From Bagarius yarrelli (lineage: Eukaryota > Chordata > Actinopteri > Siluriformes > Sisoridae), in contig VCAZ01000001.1 in NCBI GenBank assembly GCA_005784505.1, positions 212,501 to 276,500 on the forward strand: a stretch of 64,000 nucleotides of DNA, given 5' to 3'. The stretch's first letter is position 1. Each line of letters opens with the position of its first letter. Position numbers and translations under genes: made by a program. Shown one piece after another: positions 1 to 13,182 of the stretch. Below the pieces are notes generated by a model that saw nothing but the letters and a program-made list of their open reading frames with translations, was not told the DNA's origin and made no database searches.

Positions 1-192
1 GGTGTGGAGGTTATTAAACTAAATATAGGATGCATATGGATTGGATAATCAGGTGTCCTAATACTATAATGTATGTAATGTAGTTTTAAGATGTTATGGC
101 TACCTGAAATATGATCTGTCTATCTAATTAAATTTGCAGAATCATGGCCACCTTGTCAAAATGTAAATTTTGAGAATAGACTCTTGGTGTAC

Positions 193-2823
193 CTCTCACA
201 CTGATCTCCGGTGGTGTGGTCGCTACACTTTAAGCACTGGCCTGTGTGAGGGTGACAGTGGTCTCCATGGCCATTACAGAAGCAGGGTTGGCACTGTGGG
301 AAGCCCCAGTGAGCAGGCAGACAGTGAGCACACTGACGTCCATAAACTCCAGGTAAACACGAACACTGGCCTGTGGTCGAGCAAAAAGGGTTCTTTGAGC
401 CCAGCGGGTCACACTCACATGCTAGGGAAAATGAGAGAGAATAAATACACATTAGCACAACATAAGTGAGACAGAAAGTAAATTTTATTATAGCTATAAT
501 TTAATACTGGAGAACATTTGCTAAGGAACCCAACAATTATTCAATTTTATGTTGTTTTTTTTTGTTCACAAATAAAGATTAAATCTTTTTTTATTTTTGC
601 TTGTTAGTATGTGTGTGAGATAAGTGTGTAAACATACGCCTGCAGCCTGAGGGTCCGAGCTGGAAGGTACCCGGTGCACAGCTGTCACACTTCCTGCCCA
701 CCACATTTGTCCTGCATTGGCACTGGCCACCATTGGGTTCACACACAGTACTGAGAGAACCTAATTGGTCACATCCACATTCTGCAAAAAAAAAAAGGTT
801 CTCTGCTGTTCTTTTCAAACGTTTTTCTGGTTGATACACTTTGATTTGTAATGTAATGTATCAGCATTGATCTGTTTAATGATGATACTCAAAGCACTTT
901 TGTACATCAGTCTGGATAAGAGTGTCTGCTAAATGCTGTAAATCTTAATGTAAATGTATGTGTGTGTGTGTGTGTGTATAAGAGAGACAAATACATATAA
1001 AAGCCTAATCGGCAATCCTCCTGTATAGCCTGTGACCCAAACATATCTATTGTTATTTTTTTTAAATGTGTATTGCACAAAAATATTGTAATCTTTTTTA
1101 TTAGATTTGTTCATTTTCAGGTCTCCTGTTGCCCATTTTACATAAAATAGCAATTTGTGCTTTATTAAAAGTGCGAATAATTCTGCAGTCAATTTTATAA
1201 TTATTAATACAGTCAACTGTATAAAGCTGTGTGTGTGTGTCTGTGTGTGTCTGTGTGTGTGTGTCCGTGCAGACCTATAGCTCCCTGATGCAGCAGGGCC
1301 GATGCGCTGAAGACGTATTCTCTGCAGATGTTGGTCATGGGTATTTTCTGGACACTCATACTGTTTTCCAGACAGCGGTATTTCTGGAACATCTCCCACG
1401 CGTCCTGTCTGTCAGCTTCAGCGGAGAACATCTCCAGATTTCGCACCACAGGTAACAGAACGATCTGGAAAAGAAAAGCTCAGACTGACTTCACTGTATA
1501 AGAACAGCTACAGGAACAGTGATGATATGAAGCTTTAATATGACAAAACTGTTTGAGTTTGAATTCTAATTTAAACTTTTGACAAGTTTAATTTAATAAA
1601 ACTGAATAATAAGTGGCATTAAAATAGTTTTGAATAACAAAAGATGAAAATTTTACACAACAGATTTTTTGAGTGACAATTTTTTGTTCTGAATTTTTAG
1701 ACCGAAAATATCCAGTTTCCAAATTTAGGTTTGAGAACATTTGAATCCAGATCCTCCAAAAAGGTCAGAGGTCATTCACAGGGAAGAGAAGATGATCTCC
1801 GAAAGGTTGAAAGTACTGTGTCTCCATTCACACAGAGGAAAGTGATTCTTAATCATTTGTGGTCTGATATTTATATGTTTGGTCAGCGTCCCCAGCATGT
1901 CCCCAGCATGTCCCCAGCATGTCCCCAGCATGTTCCAAGCATCTGAAATATTTGTCCAAGCGTCTCTGGTGTTTGTTTTGGTGTGATTATGTTATGGTGT
2001 TATGGTGCTTTGAGTGCTGTGATTTGTGTCATGCACAGTGATGTAGCTTTGATGGTGTAATAGTCCAGAGTGTGTGTTGGTTTTGTGCTTTTACCAGAAC
2101 AAACTGCTTAATTTCTTATCGAATGGAAATGTTTTTCTTTAACACACGTCCTGTACGCGAATTCTGCCATTCTTCGTTATCTGACCTGATTCTTTTATGT
2201 GTATCTGCTTTTTTTTAGCAAACTATCTGTGTCTCTGTCAGGCTCTACCATCGAGTGTGTGTTCTGTTTGTAATAGGAGTCCCGCTGGGTAAGAACATTA
2301 GGAAATTATGAACTTACAGTAAACATTTGTATGACAGTATATAACCAGCTGATACACATTAGACTGAGAACATCAGAAGAAGCTGTTTAGTCGTGCAGTA
2401 GCTTGAGGATTGAGTGGATTTAAGTGTGTTTAAGTGGGTGGAATGAGGTTATGGTGATGTGTAAGATACAGGAGATGTAGGACAGTGTTGGTGTAATACA
2501 GAAAAGTGGCCACTCACTGAGTCGATCAGTATGTGAGGCTTGTGATGAACATCATTGGATGAAAAAAGTGCTAGATTCATTTTTAGGGTGTATCTTTGGT
2601 CCTTTTCCAAACACAGTGGCCTGGGCAGTACCACATACCTGAACACACACACACACACACACTTTACAACCCACTTTTTAATGACTAAGTTTTATAAGGT
2701 TAATTGTATGTTACATGGACAGCATTCAGATCACATGTCTATGTAAAATGTAACTATGGATCCAACCACAGTCTTCATACAACAAAATTAATAGCATCAG
2801 ATATCATTTAGTCATGCCTTTCA

Positions 2824-2856
<33 letters not shown>

Positions 2857-2984
2857 CTTTACCTGGCGCCTGGAGGAAGTGAGACAGTCTGTTGGTCAGC
2901 ATAAGGAGCTGAACAGTGTACAGATGGTGAAGGAGGACCAGTACGTTCCACCTCTATATTTAACTGCTCCCAAACGTCTGGCAA

Positions 2985-3037
<53 letters not shown>

Positions 3038-4045
3038 ACACTTGTGTCAGGAAATGCTGAGATTGTGTATCTGTGTGTGTGTGTGTGTGTGTGTGTGTTA
3101 CCTGAGGTTCATAGCGGATTAACAGGTCATATTCCATAGACTGCGGAATGTTGTCAACTGTAAACTGCAGTGTTTCTCTTTCAGGCACGTTGGCAAACCC
3201 AACACCAGTCCAGGTTGGTGGTCGATCTGCAGGCAGAGGTCTCGCCACCACAGTTACTGTCTACATATATTTATTACACGATAATTACATATAGTTAACA
3301 TCAATATACTGCTTTTTATATCTTGTTCCTTATATCCTGTTAGTATTTTGTTATTAGCATATTATCTAAAGTGTTTCTCTGCATTACTGTGATGGACTTC
3401 AGATCTACGGTGGTCTGCTATGACTCATGTAGCAATAACACCAGCAGTTATAGCATGCACATACCTGTTCTGCAGTTACGTCCTGTTTAAAGACTTTAAA
3501 AAGACTTTAAAAAGACCTGGTATATTGCTGGTATATTCATTAAGTTCAGTACGATCATTACTTTAGTTCTTACTATTGTGCTGAATTTGCCATTTTGGCC
3601 ACTGTTTGGATTTTTAGTGGTTCCACTGCAACATTTTTGGCCTTGGTTTATTTTACATTTACAATATTTTCCATTACACCTATTATTGAATGTGATCTAA
3701 ATGAGTAAATGGTGAATATTAACCATAATTGAGGTTTATATTTATAAAATTCTATGGCCGTTTTAATGAAACACCCAATAATGTGGTCTGCCCACTAGAG
3801 CAGTGAACACAGACTGGGTAACACAAACATTTTTTTCTTAAATGTGAGTATGGATGTTTGTGTGATTCTCATCTTCATTAATCGCCCTGGGCTGGGTGAG
3901 ACTAACCGGTTGGAATTCTGCTTCCTCCGCCTCGTAAGTGTAGTGATCAAGGGCAGCAAAATAATAACCAGGCTTCAGGTTGTCACAGCGCCTGCCAGAC
4001 ATGTGAGGTCTACACTCACACTGCCCTGTCTGTGGAGAACAACTA

Positions 4046-4077
<32 letters not shown>

Positions 4078-6219
4078 CAGAGGGACCGATGAACACACAG
4101 AGATAATAGTTGGCAATGCTATGGGTGTTGATAGATTAAAACAATGGAGACTAACACTGAGGAGGAAGTGCTGTAACTCTCTTGTTCTTATCATGTAAAG
4201 AAAACTTACTCGTTGTTCAGAGCTCCTCCAAGATCGCAGTCACATGACCGACAGCCATCCTTATCTGTGCTTAGGCCCCAGTGCTGAGGCTGAGATACAA
4301 AGACACTCACTTAGAACACAAGCACAAACACACACTGATTTAAATAAACGGACACAAACATTCTTCTACCAGACACTGGTCACAGTTTCTCCCAGTGACC
4401 AGGCGCTTGCAATAACATCTTCCTGTATCTGTGTCACAGGGACTTCCTCCAGGAAGAGTGCCCAAAGGATTACAGCTGCATGCTGAATTTACACACACAC
4501 ACACACACACACACAGAAATAAACAGGAAGTATTCCATAGCTCAAGGTTGTTATATTAGAAAGATAAAAAACAGATGTGTTTGTGTGTGTATAAGTGTGT
4601 AGGGGTGAGTGTTTCCTCACTAATGCAGCCTAGCAGGTCTTCGCCAAGACCGTAATGTCCTTGTTTGCAGTGATCACAGCGTTCTCCCTCCACATTCTGC
4701 TTACAGCGACACTGACCAGCGATCAGTCCTTTCATCACGTCTGTCATGCTGTCACACACACCATCGTTTAGCGAACCCCTTGAGTCACAGTCACAGGCTG
4801 CAATCGCACAATTCAGTGAACAATTTAAAAAAATTACACTATTTTATATGGATTTACACTGCACAGAAAAATGACTAGATTAGAGGAACAGTATTATAAC
4901 AGTATCATAACAGTATTACAACAGCACTGTAACAGTATCATAACAGAATCATAACAGCATCATACCAGCATCAAAACACTATCGTAAAGCATCATAACAG
5001 CATCATAACAGTATTAAAACAGTATCACAAAGCATCATAACTGTATAATAATAGTATCATAACAGCATCATAACAGCATCATAACAGTTTTATGATTAAT
5101 GCAGATAAATGATAACCTGTCATAAGGCATTATCTCATCTTTTCTATGTACAACCTTCTCAATATTATTAATAACTGAACATTAAAAAATGCATGAAGAT
5201 GATTGTCTTATTATAAACTGTGTAAATTGTCAGTGAAGATAACATGGTAACATTACATTAGTCTTATCTTTGTAGATGGTTTATAACAGCGTCTGTTTAT
5301 AATAAATAAGTCTTTAAAATTTATATTAAATGGTTTTTTTTGTGTAGATATTCTTCATTAATAAATTACCGATACTACCAGCACTACATAAAATCCACTC
5401 TCCACAGACTATCACAAGAGCAGGAGATTTACCCGTCATGCATATACATAGTTTAGTTTTTAGGCAAATTTCTGTGCATTGAATGTGATTTATTAAGTTT
5501 TATTTTTGCAGGAAGTTGAGTGTAAAACTCAGAGTATTGGTAGCCATGCACACACACTGTATACACTATATTATGTGTTATAAACAGTGATTAAAATAAG
5601 CTTTCATGCTACTTATTATTAATTATGCCAGCGTAATTACTGATTTTATTTCCACAAAATTACTTTTTAAACTTTTTAAGCAATATATATATATATATAA
5701 ATAACATTTACAGCATTTTCGCAGATGTTCTTATCCAGAGCAACTTACATTTATCTCATTTATACAACTGAGCAATTAAGGGTTAAGGGGTATAATGTGA
5801 TAATTATTCAATAATCCTGTGATTTATTTTTAAACATTTCAGTTAATATTTATTTAATTGTTGCTTTATTCTGTTCTGTATACAGGTTCAGATAAACGGT
5901 TCCAGCATGTACATAAATTCCGCACTACTATAGTGTCACTAACATACTTACGTTCACAGATGCGAGGGTCTCTTATGTCCCTGTTTGAGTGCTGGTAGTA
6001 GAAGGGCTTACATCCCTCACAGTGCTGCCCGTGTGTATTGTGCTGACAATCGTCACACACACCTCCACTCACGTTCCCGGATGACACATACGTTGCCATG
6101 TCAAAGTGACAGGCGTATGCGTGATGATTGCACTCACATTCTAACACACACACATTTAAGCATATGTCAGCAACACAAATCCAGACAGACCAACAATTAT
6201 ATAAATGTGGGTGTGTGTG

Positions 6220-6267
<48 letters not shown>

Positions 6268-7330
6268 TGTGTGTGTGTAAACCCACGCTCGCATGGATTG
6301 GCGTTTCGGCCCTCTGCGGGTCTCCATGGCACGTCTTGATAAAAGTCTTGACATTTCTCACAGTTTAAACCATCAGTGTGATGATTGCACACACAATGAC
6401 CATGGACCTATGAACACACACACACACACACATGGTAAGACTAAATGTTACTTTTGACACTGATCTTACTAAAGATTTGGGGGTTTTGTCTCACCATGCC
6501 CTCGGGCCCTGCGTCCCTCTCGTCTACTGGTGCACATCCGGAGGCGTGGCCATAACAGAAGCAGCTGCCGCGGACAACCATGTCATAAAGAGCGTAGTAG
6601 TACTTCTGCTTTACCTCATCTCTACTATCCAGAAGGTTATCACCGAGAGTGTGTAACTTCACCATCCGCACTCGCAAGTTAGTTATTTTTAAAAGGTCTA
6701 AACACACACACATCACATACATAAGACCGCTGATGTGCATATGAGGAGCAGCGTTTAGTCGCACTGTTACTGTTACACTGAAAAGACTACTAAACTGAAT
6801 GAACTCAGCTAACTGAGTAAACTTGTCCACTATATGAGCTGAGTGATGGTCAGAACTTTATATTTACATTTTTGTATACTGAACATTTCTCTCATGTTGA
6901 ATGTACCTAAATTTGAACATTTATCTTGTTAAGATACTTAACTTTAATTGGTTTTACTTTCAAATTAACCTTAAATTCTGGTCCTCTCCTTTACAGTAAC
7001 AGACGAGACTTAAAGCTCCGCCTTTTCTAATCCACCAATCAGCACATTATCTCTTGTACTGTTAATCCAATCACATTAAAGGAAGATCAGCATAAAATAA
7101 TTCAAAATATATTCGTGAATATTTACTTTTGGCTCTCGTATTTTGAAGGTTTATAATAAGTGAGAATTAAGTTATGGGACTAAAATGTAAATGTTTAAGG
7201 TTTCAGTCAGGATAACTTTATTATTTATATAAAGACAAGATTAGAGTCTTTACAGTGTTACAGTCAGGACTAATTCTGTTGCTTATGGTAGCTGATTTAT
7301 TTCTTGGCCTAAAATGTCTCTTAACCTGGA

Positions 7331-7363
<33 letters not shown>

Positions 7364-8187
7364 CACCTCATGCTGTCCTGTTTCTTGAGAACCCAAAATA
7401 AAAGGAACTGCATTGTGTTCTGCTTTATGTTCTTTAATAAATCAGTTCTTTAGCAAATAGTTGTAGTGTGAGAGGAATAATATATATATATAACTATAAC
7501 ACATTAATCTTTGATCTTACTACTGATTATTTTCCCATAACAGTATGTGACATCTAGTTTCTTTTATGACATTAATAATTTAATATTCATTAACATTAAT
7601 TTATTCTTTTATGGGCATTAGAACTCAGGCTGTGGTGTTTCTGTATAAAGTGGCTTTATCTTTTCATTACTTACTTTTAATTCGTTGGCTGTAGGGATCA
7701 GGAATCTTAAATTTTGGATCAAGGGCTCGGAAAATCACCTGAAACCACATACACACACATACACACACACGCAGATTAGAACAGACTACACATTCATTAT
7801 TGAATTAATAAAATATATTAACATGTCACTTCTTTTCCTAGAAAGAACACAATGATGTTTTTATGGTAATCACTGTTTTTAATAACATTTTACCCACAGG
7901 ACAATAATACTAATTTTAACCTTAAGTCACATGTTTGTGTGTGTGTGTGTGTGTGTGTGTTATGCAGACCTCCCCCTCTGTTGAAGGTTCAATATTAGAG
8001 TATCTGGAATCACAGATGACATCATCAACACTTTTGATTGGTCCCTGGGATACGTATGGAAATGAAGAGGAGCAATTAAAGGCGAAGTATCGGTAAACCC
8101 GCCAGGTCTGTCCGTAATCCGACGAGCGCTCAATCACCATAGCTGCAGGACGAAATGTCTGTTTGTAGAGCATATCACACATGCAGA

Positions 8188-8231
<44 letters not shown>

Positions 8232-11200
8232 ATGCCAAAGGTTTACACCAAACTGACACTGACTCAAAAGATGAAACACACTTGTGTGTAGAGTCTAGAT
8301 TCCCCGGGTGCAGGAGATTCTGTGTATAGTATACGCTAGTGTGTGTCTGTTACCTTAAAGGTCATGATAATATGTGTGAAGTGAAATTCAGCTTCTAAGT
8401 CCAGTTGAATGGTCACATTCTCCACTCCTGAGACAAAAACACAAAGTTAAGTGTGTGTTCTAATTTCTCTTCTAGGTGAGTCGTTTTTGCTATTTGCACT
8501 GCTGCAAAAAACATTCAGAGATTTAAGACATTCGTTTCGGTTTTACAGAAATTACAATAGTAATATATATTTAACAAAGATTTACTTTAGAAAAAATACA
8601 CATTTCAAAAGCCTAATCTTTATAATTAGCAATTTAATCAATGTTAAATATCAGATCTAAAAACCTTTTAATAGTGAGGAAGTCTAATAGCTGATGTGTG
8701 TGTGTGTGTGTGTGTGTGTGTCTGTTTGTGCTAAGTCATAAAAGGAAAAGAACAGATGATAATATCACTCTTATTTTCTTTCACTCTGTCACTAATCAAT
8801 TTAAAGGGTTAGTAATTGGAAGATCAGGGTTCAATTCCCAGCACCACCTACACAATAAGGGGGGGGGGCACTGTGTCTTTAGTAGCTCAGATTTCGGGAG
8901 AAACTGGCGACTGATGTGTTTGTTATTACACTCAATAACTGCACATCACAATCTGTTCTGCTCCATCGAAACAATGTTGGACAGTTTACATCCCACTTAG
9001 GGCGGGGCTATGCTAAAACAGCAGTGTCAATTAACAATCAAGGGCGTGGCTTTGGTCTGTGTGACATCACGAAAACAGGCATCTGAGAAGGGCTTTAATT
9101 TAAAAAAACACTGGGTGGATCTTTATCATTATATGGTGGTTGTGAACAAAACTGCCAACACACATTTCAGTATAAACAAGTTGTTCTGTTGCAAGTTGTT
9201 CATTCTGCGTCAGTTCAGACCTCGTAGGCAAGATTGCAAGATTGGAGCTCCTGGAAAAGACAGGGAACTTCGAACAGAGCCACATCGCCAAATGTAAACT
9301 TTAAACATGGCAGTTAAAGTCGACCTGAATGTTGCCTATTGACTTAAAAGGACCAAACTGAACTTTAGTTAATGTTCATATCAAAAGATCAAAATGGAGA
9401 AAATGTTCTGCATGGCGTGATTCGCTGTCAGCATTTCAGTTTTTATAGAGATCTATAAAAAAAACCAAAACAACTCACATGGCCAGCTGAAAGAATTAAG
9501 TTTGTATAATTATCAGCAATGGTAGTAAAAATGCAAAACATAATTGATCATTATGCCCAAAAAATCATGTGTTACTACGAACTTTCCCTGTGACTCATGG
9601 GAAGTGAATTCACACTAGAACTGCAATGCCAACAATTCTCCACCCAGGACTCCCAAATAAATCACAAATTAGTGAAGGAGTAAAACTGCCCATGAATCCC
9701 ATCATTCATCAGTTCTGTGGAAACCGGCCTCCAGAGACTCCGTAGGAATGAAACTGAAATGTTCCCACAACCAGCTGCACGCACCACTCATCTTTTTCAT
9801 TTTTCTTTTTTTTCTTCCCACCCTTTCCTCTCTTCTTCATCTTGGCTGAACTCTTTTGCTGTTTCTCTGTTTCCCTGGTTCGGGGTCCCACCCCAGAAGA
9901 TTTCACAGGAAGTTGGACAGGATCAAAAAGCTTCAGCAATGAGCTAGGAATGCTAGTGTGTGGCTTTATGACATCACATTGAACACAATTTCATCTCATC
10001 CGTACACACCTTACACTGATCTTACAGAGACAGAACACTTACCGTGCTCAGACTGCCACCATGTTACGAGACGGTTTGGAGTGAAAGTTGTGACCACATT
10101 GTCGATGGTGTGGCTGTTGGGGTGGGTGACTTCGTTGTAGAGTTCCCGAGAGTCACACTCGATACACTTTTCAGACTGAAGATGGATTGAGAAAAACATT
10201 TTGAAATGAGAGTAGAAGAATGTGTACAGCAGATGTTTTGGACTTGCAGCTGGTACTGGCTCCATTACTCCATTACTTTACATTACATTACATTTTTGGT
10301 CGCTCTTACACACATAAACACTAAAACATTGCTTATAAATTGTGTTAAAGATTTATTTTTTTCTAACAGAAAAGCTCAAAGGATGTAACTATAACAGAAA
10401 GATGTGACTGAGTGATTTCCACACACAGTAAATCACATTTTTAATTTCAGTGTAATTTCAGTCTGTCTGTGTACTCGTGGGTCTGTGCTGCTGTCTAAAT
10501 GCGGTTTTTAGAGCAGTTAGTTGTAACCAGGCTTTATTACCTTTATGTTAGATAAAAAAACACCTTTGAAAAAGCTGAGAATCACTGTATGCTGTTAGTG
10601 ACATCAGTGTATCACTCCACCAGGGTTGGAATTGGGGCTCTTATAGACTTTGTCATGGAACCGTGTTTGAGTCTCTTAGTTCCAGTTAAGAAATAATGTA
10701 ATTCTACAACATACCAACTAATTTAGACAGCTGTGCACTTAATGTGATATATGTAAGTGGAATAAATGTGATGCAAGACTAATAAACTAGTGACATATCA
10801 AAAAAAAGAAATGTATAGCTTCATCATCTCAAACCCCCACCCCCACCCCCTCCTCTTTATTGGCGCTGAATACACACAGCGTTCTCAGTGTAGAATCCAG
10901 TGGCGTGTCAAAGAGCTCGGAAAGACCCCTGCGGGTGGAGGGGTCATTCTGACAAAAAGAAATCATCCTCTGAAAATCACAAAGGAACCAATTGTTGACC
11001 AGAAATGCTTTTTTACGGTGGACAGACATGATGTGGACGGGGATGTCACTACTGTAAACTAGATAAGAAAACGAGGAAAAAACCTACAAACTTAACACAC
11101 TCAAAGCAGAAACAGGAATTAGACCCCAGGTGCGAGGCAGACATGCAAACCACTGAACCAATGTTCTACTGAATATTACTTTATTATTCATGAAATAAAT

Positions 11201-11470
11201 ATAAATGTATATTTATAAATAATATTAATCCTAAAAATGCATTAGGATTTTTTACCTCTAGGTTGCCGACAATACAAAAGGTTTCAGGAGAGTGAAGCCC
11301 ACAGGTGGACGAGGCTGTAAGGCGATGAGCTCTGCCGATAAGCAGGTCACCTGTGGCGGGATAACAGCTTCCCTCTGAGCACATATCGTTGGCCTCAGGA
11401 AGGATCTGCGCCGCTACAGCTAAACCCAATGCTACAGGAGAACAATAGGAAAACAGCTCACTGCAGTATG

Positions 11471-11518
<48 letters not shown>

Positions 11519-11987
11519 AACGCAAAAGAAGCCCCCCTACAGACAGGAACATGCTAAAATATTTCACATTTTGCTTCCTGCATAAGTTCACTGTCTAAAT
11601 AAAACCTGTTTGTGCCTTTTAGTTCCAGTTCAGGGAAAATGCACTAAAGATCAGCAGTCGGGAATCTGTGGGCTGTGATCTGCACATGGAGTTTCAGGCT
11701 ACTTAAGTACGTACTACATTTAAGTAAATACCATTGGACCTGGACCACTGAAGAAATAACTCCGACAGCATTTTAACATCGGCATAAAACTAAATTTGAA
11801 GACTAATAAAACCAGAATACAAAACCAGACCAAAGCCACAGAAAACCAACAATCAGACACAATTTATACTAATCAATATTTAAAGTGGGTGAAAATCTTT
11901 TCTTAAACACTGTCCTAAAACCAAGAGACTGAGAGAGAGAGAGAGACAGAGACAGAGAAGAGACAGAGACAGAGAGAGACAGACGAC

Positions 11988-12028
<41 letters not shown>

Positions 12029-12092
12029 GAGAGACAGAGGGAGAGAGAGCAGACAGGAGAGAGAGGAAGAAGGAGCGACCAAGAGAAGAGAC

Positions 12093-12158
<66 letters not shown>

Positions 12159-12246
12159 ACAGGGAGAGAGAGAGAGAGACAGAGAGAGAGAGAGAGGAGA
12201 GAGAACAACGGAACAAGACAGAGAGAGAGAGCGACAAGACAGACAG

Positions 12247-12278
<32 letters not shown>

Positions 12279-12316
12279 AGACAGAGACAGAGACAGAGAG
12301 AGAGAGAGAGACAGAC

Positions 12317-12384
<68 letters not shown>

Positions 12385-13182
12385 TAGCAGAGACGAGAGG
12401 TTAGAGAGACAACAAAGAGAGACAGACAAAAGAGAAGAGAGGAGAGAAGAGAGAGAGAGAGAAAGAAAAAAAGGAGAAGAAAGGGGGGGGGGTAGAGGGG
12501 AAAGGACAGACAGACAGACAGACAGAGAGAGACTGAAAAGTGTTTTATAATATTCAGGTGGAAAATTAAAGGTCCTGTACACTTTATTCCACATAGTTTC
12601 ATTTTTCAGTGTAAAAATTGGTTATGGCTCTAAAATAAAAGTTTTTTGCAGTGACTTTTGGTGAAGAAGGTTTTCTGTCTCGTGTCCTACAGAATAAACT
12701 CACACTAAAAGCAGACCTTTATTAATAGTTTATTATAGTAAAGTGAGTTCAGCATCAGCATCATGTGTGCAGAGGAAAGTGTAGATTTAGGCAGCAGTTT
12801 TTTAGCTTCTACCTCAGATTATAATTAAACTGCAGAAGGTCGTGGTTTTGGTTGTTAATATTCCAAAAGCAAATGTTTACTAAAAAAATGTAAATGCATT
12901 AAAACATAAAACGAAGCTAATGAATTAATCACTTATCACTCGGTTTGTTTTCTGTTTGTTTGGGGGTTTTTTTTGCTGTTTTTCTCACAAAAACAATTAT
13001 TCGTAACGAGGACAGTTATTGCTAATCATAAACACACACGCACACACACACGCACACACAGCTTAGTTAAACATAAGAAAAGTTTCCATCCCTGTTGCCG
13101 CTATCAGTTTATTTATTTATAAAGCTTAATAAAACTCACCCATAATCACGGCCCACTGGAGGATCCACATGATTCCACGCAT
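193..13182 (-). CDS. lamb1: Laminin subunit beta (beta-1/beta-4 type), N-terminal half, 19 exons, partial
   Basis: Secreted basement-membrane chain that trimerises with alpha and gamma laminins. I traced 19 in-frame GT-AG exons, about 887 residues of a roughly 1,780-residue protein; the LE repeats and coiled coil beyond lie off the left edge. Exons 5' to 3': 13140-13182 (start ATG), 11256-11431, 10043-10175, 8354-8427, 7970-8158, 7675-7738, 6495-6697, 6287-6407, 5952-6140, 4621-4797, 4370-4482, 4210-4289, 3907-4042, 3102-3260, 2863-2984, 2518-2638, 1275-1464, 638-781, 193-421. Exons 1-2 give a signal peptide (MRGIMWILQWAVIM...). Exons 2-7 are the LN polymerisation domain (GSCYPATGDLL, WWQSEHG, KTFRPAAM, EPSTEGEV). 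Cysteine-rich LE modules follow, then an LF/L4b domain in exons 13-17 (PTWTGVGFANVPE, YVVLPRPLCLEK) and further LE modules. Motifs are closer to LAMB1 than to LAMB2 or human LAMB4 (for example KYRCLENSMSVQK), but fish lamb1a, lamb1b and lamb4 cannot be separated by eye, so the paralogue symbol is provisional. Confidence 0.9.
888..958 (+). mobile_element. SINE 3' tail fragment
   Basis: Contains the CTGGATAAGAGTGTCTGCTAA-type tail shared by the tRNA-derived SINEs elsewhere in the window (5704, 26478, 33472, 61918). Only the 3' part is present. It lies in laminin intron 17. Confidence 0.6.
1886..1940. repeat. 11-bp minisatellite (core CCCCAGCATGT)
   Basis: About four near-perfect tandem copies of CCCCAGCATGT followed by a decayed unit, inside laminin beta intron 16 (between exons 16 and 17). 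Confidence 0.85.
4891..5096. repeat. Imperfect short tandem array in laminin beta intron 9
   Basis: Degenerate repeats of roughly 10-12 bp built on the core ATCATAACAG, at least a dozen units with point changes, between exons 9 and 10 of the laminin gene. Confidence 0.85.
5704..5792 (-). mobile_element. SINE fragment (body and tail)
   Basis: Matches the minus-orientation body of the same family: TTCTTATCCAGAGCAACTTA, then ACAACTGAGCAATTAAGGG. The tRNA-like head is missing. It lies in laminin intron 9. Confidence 0.65.
7326..7362. repeat. Poly(T) run in laminin beta intron 6
   Basis: About 37 uninterrupted T residues, possibly the A-tail of an old retroposed copy on the minus strand. Nothing recognisable is attached. 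Confidence 0.7.
8808..8880 (+). mobile_element. tRNA-like SINE head fragment
   Basis: Holds a Pol III box B-like GGTTCAATTCC preceded by a degenerate box A region and followed by the CCAGCACCACC segment seen in the other SINEs. It lies in laminin intron 3. Confidence 0.5.
9085..9215 (+). repeat. Dispersed repeat, copy 1
   Basis: Shares the segment AACACTGGGTGGATCTTTA and the following 80 or so bases with 28425-28560. The family is unidentified; it lies in laminin intron 3. Confidence 0.7.
10610..10740 (+). mobile_element. MITE-like fragment
   Basis: Resembles the internal segment of a common fish non-autonomous DNA element (TCTTAGTTCCAGTTAAGAAA, then a TAATTCTACAACAT-type run). Related fragments are at 42480 and 50930. 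No termini are recognisable. Confidence 0.5.
11930..12535. repeat. 600-bp polypurine (GA)n tract in laminin beta intron 1
   Basis: An almost pure run of GAGA, GACA and GGAG units on the plus strand, so CU-rich in the minus-strand laminin transcript. It lies within the first intron (11432-13139). Long meaningless Leu/Ser reading frames cross it on the minus strand and are not genes. Tracts like this can form triplex (H-) DNA. Confidence 0.95.

Noticed and set aside
4891..5096. CRISPR-like array
   Set aside because: The repeats are contiguous 10-12-bp units without spacers in a vertebrate intron.
9709..9947. Lysine-rich 76-codon frame on the minus strand
   Set aside because: Low-complexity translation of a pyrimidine-rich intron stretch; no conservation cue.
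11869..12602. Leu/Ser-rich open frames of about 240 codons on the minus strand
   Set aside because: They are the translation of a (GA)n/(CT)n tract within a laminin intron; no start context, splice support or family likeness.
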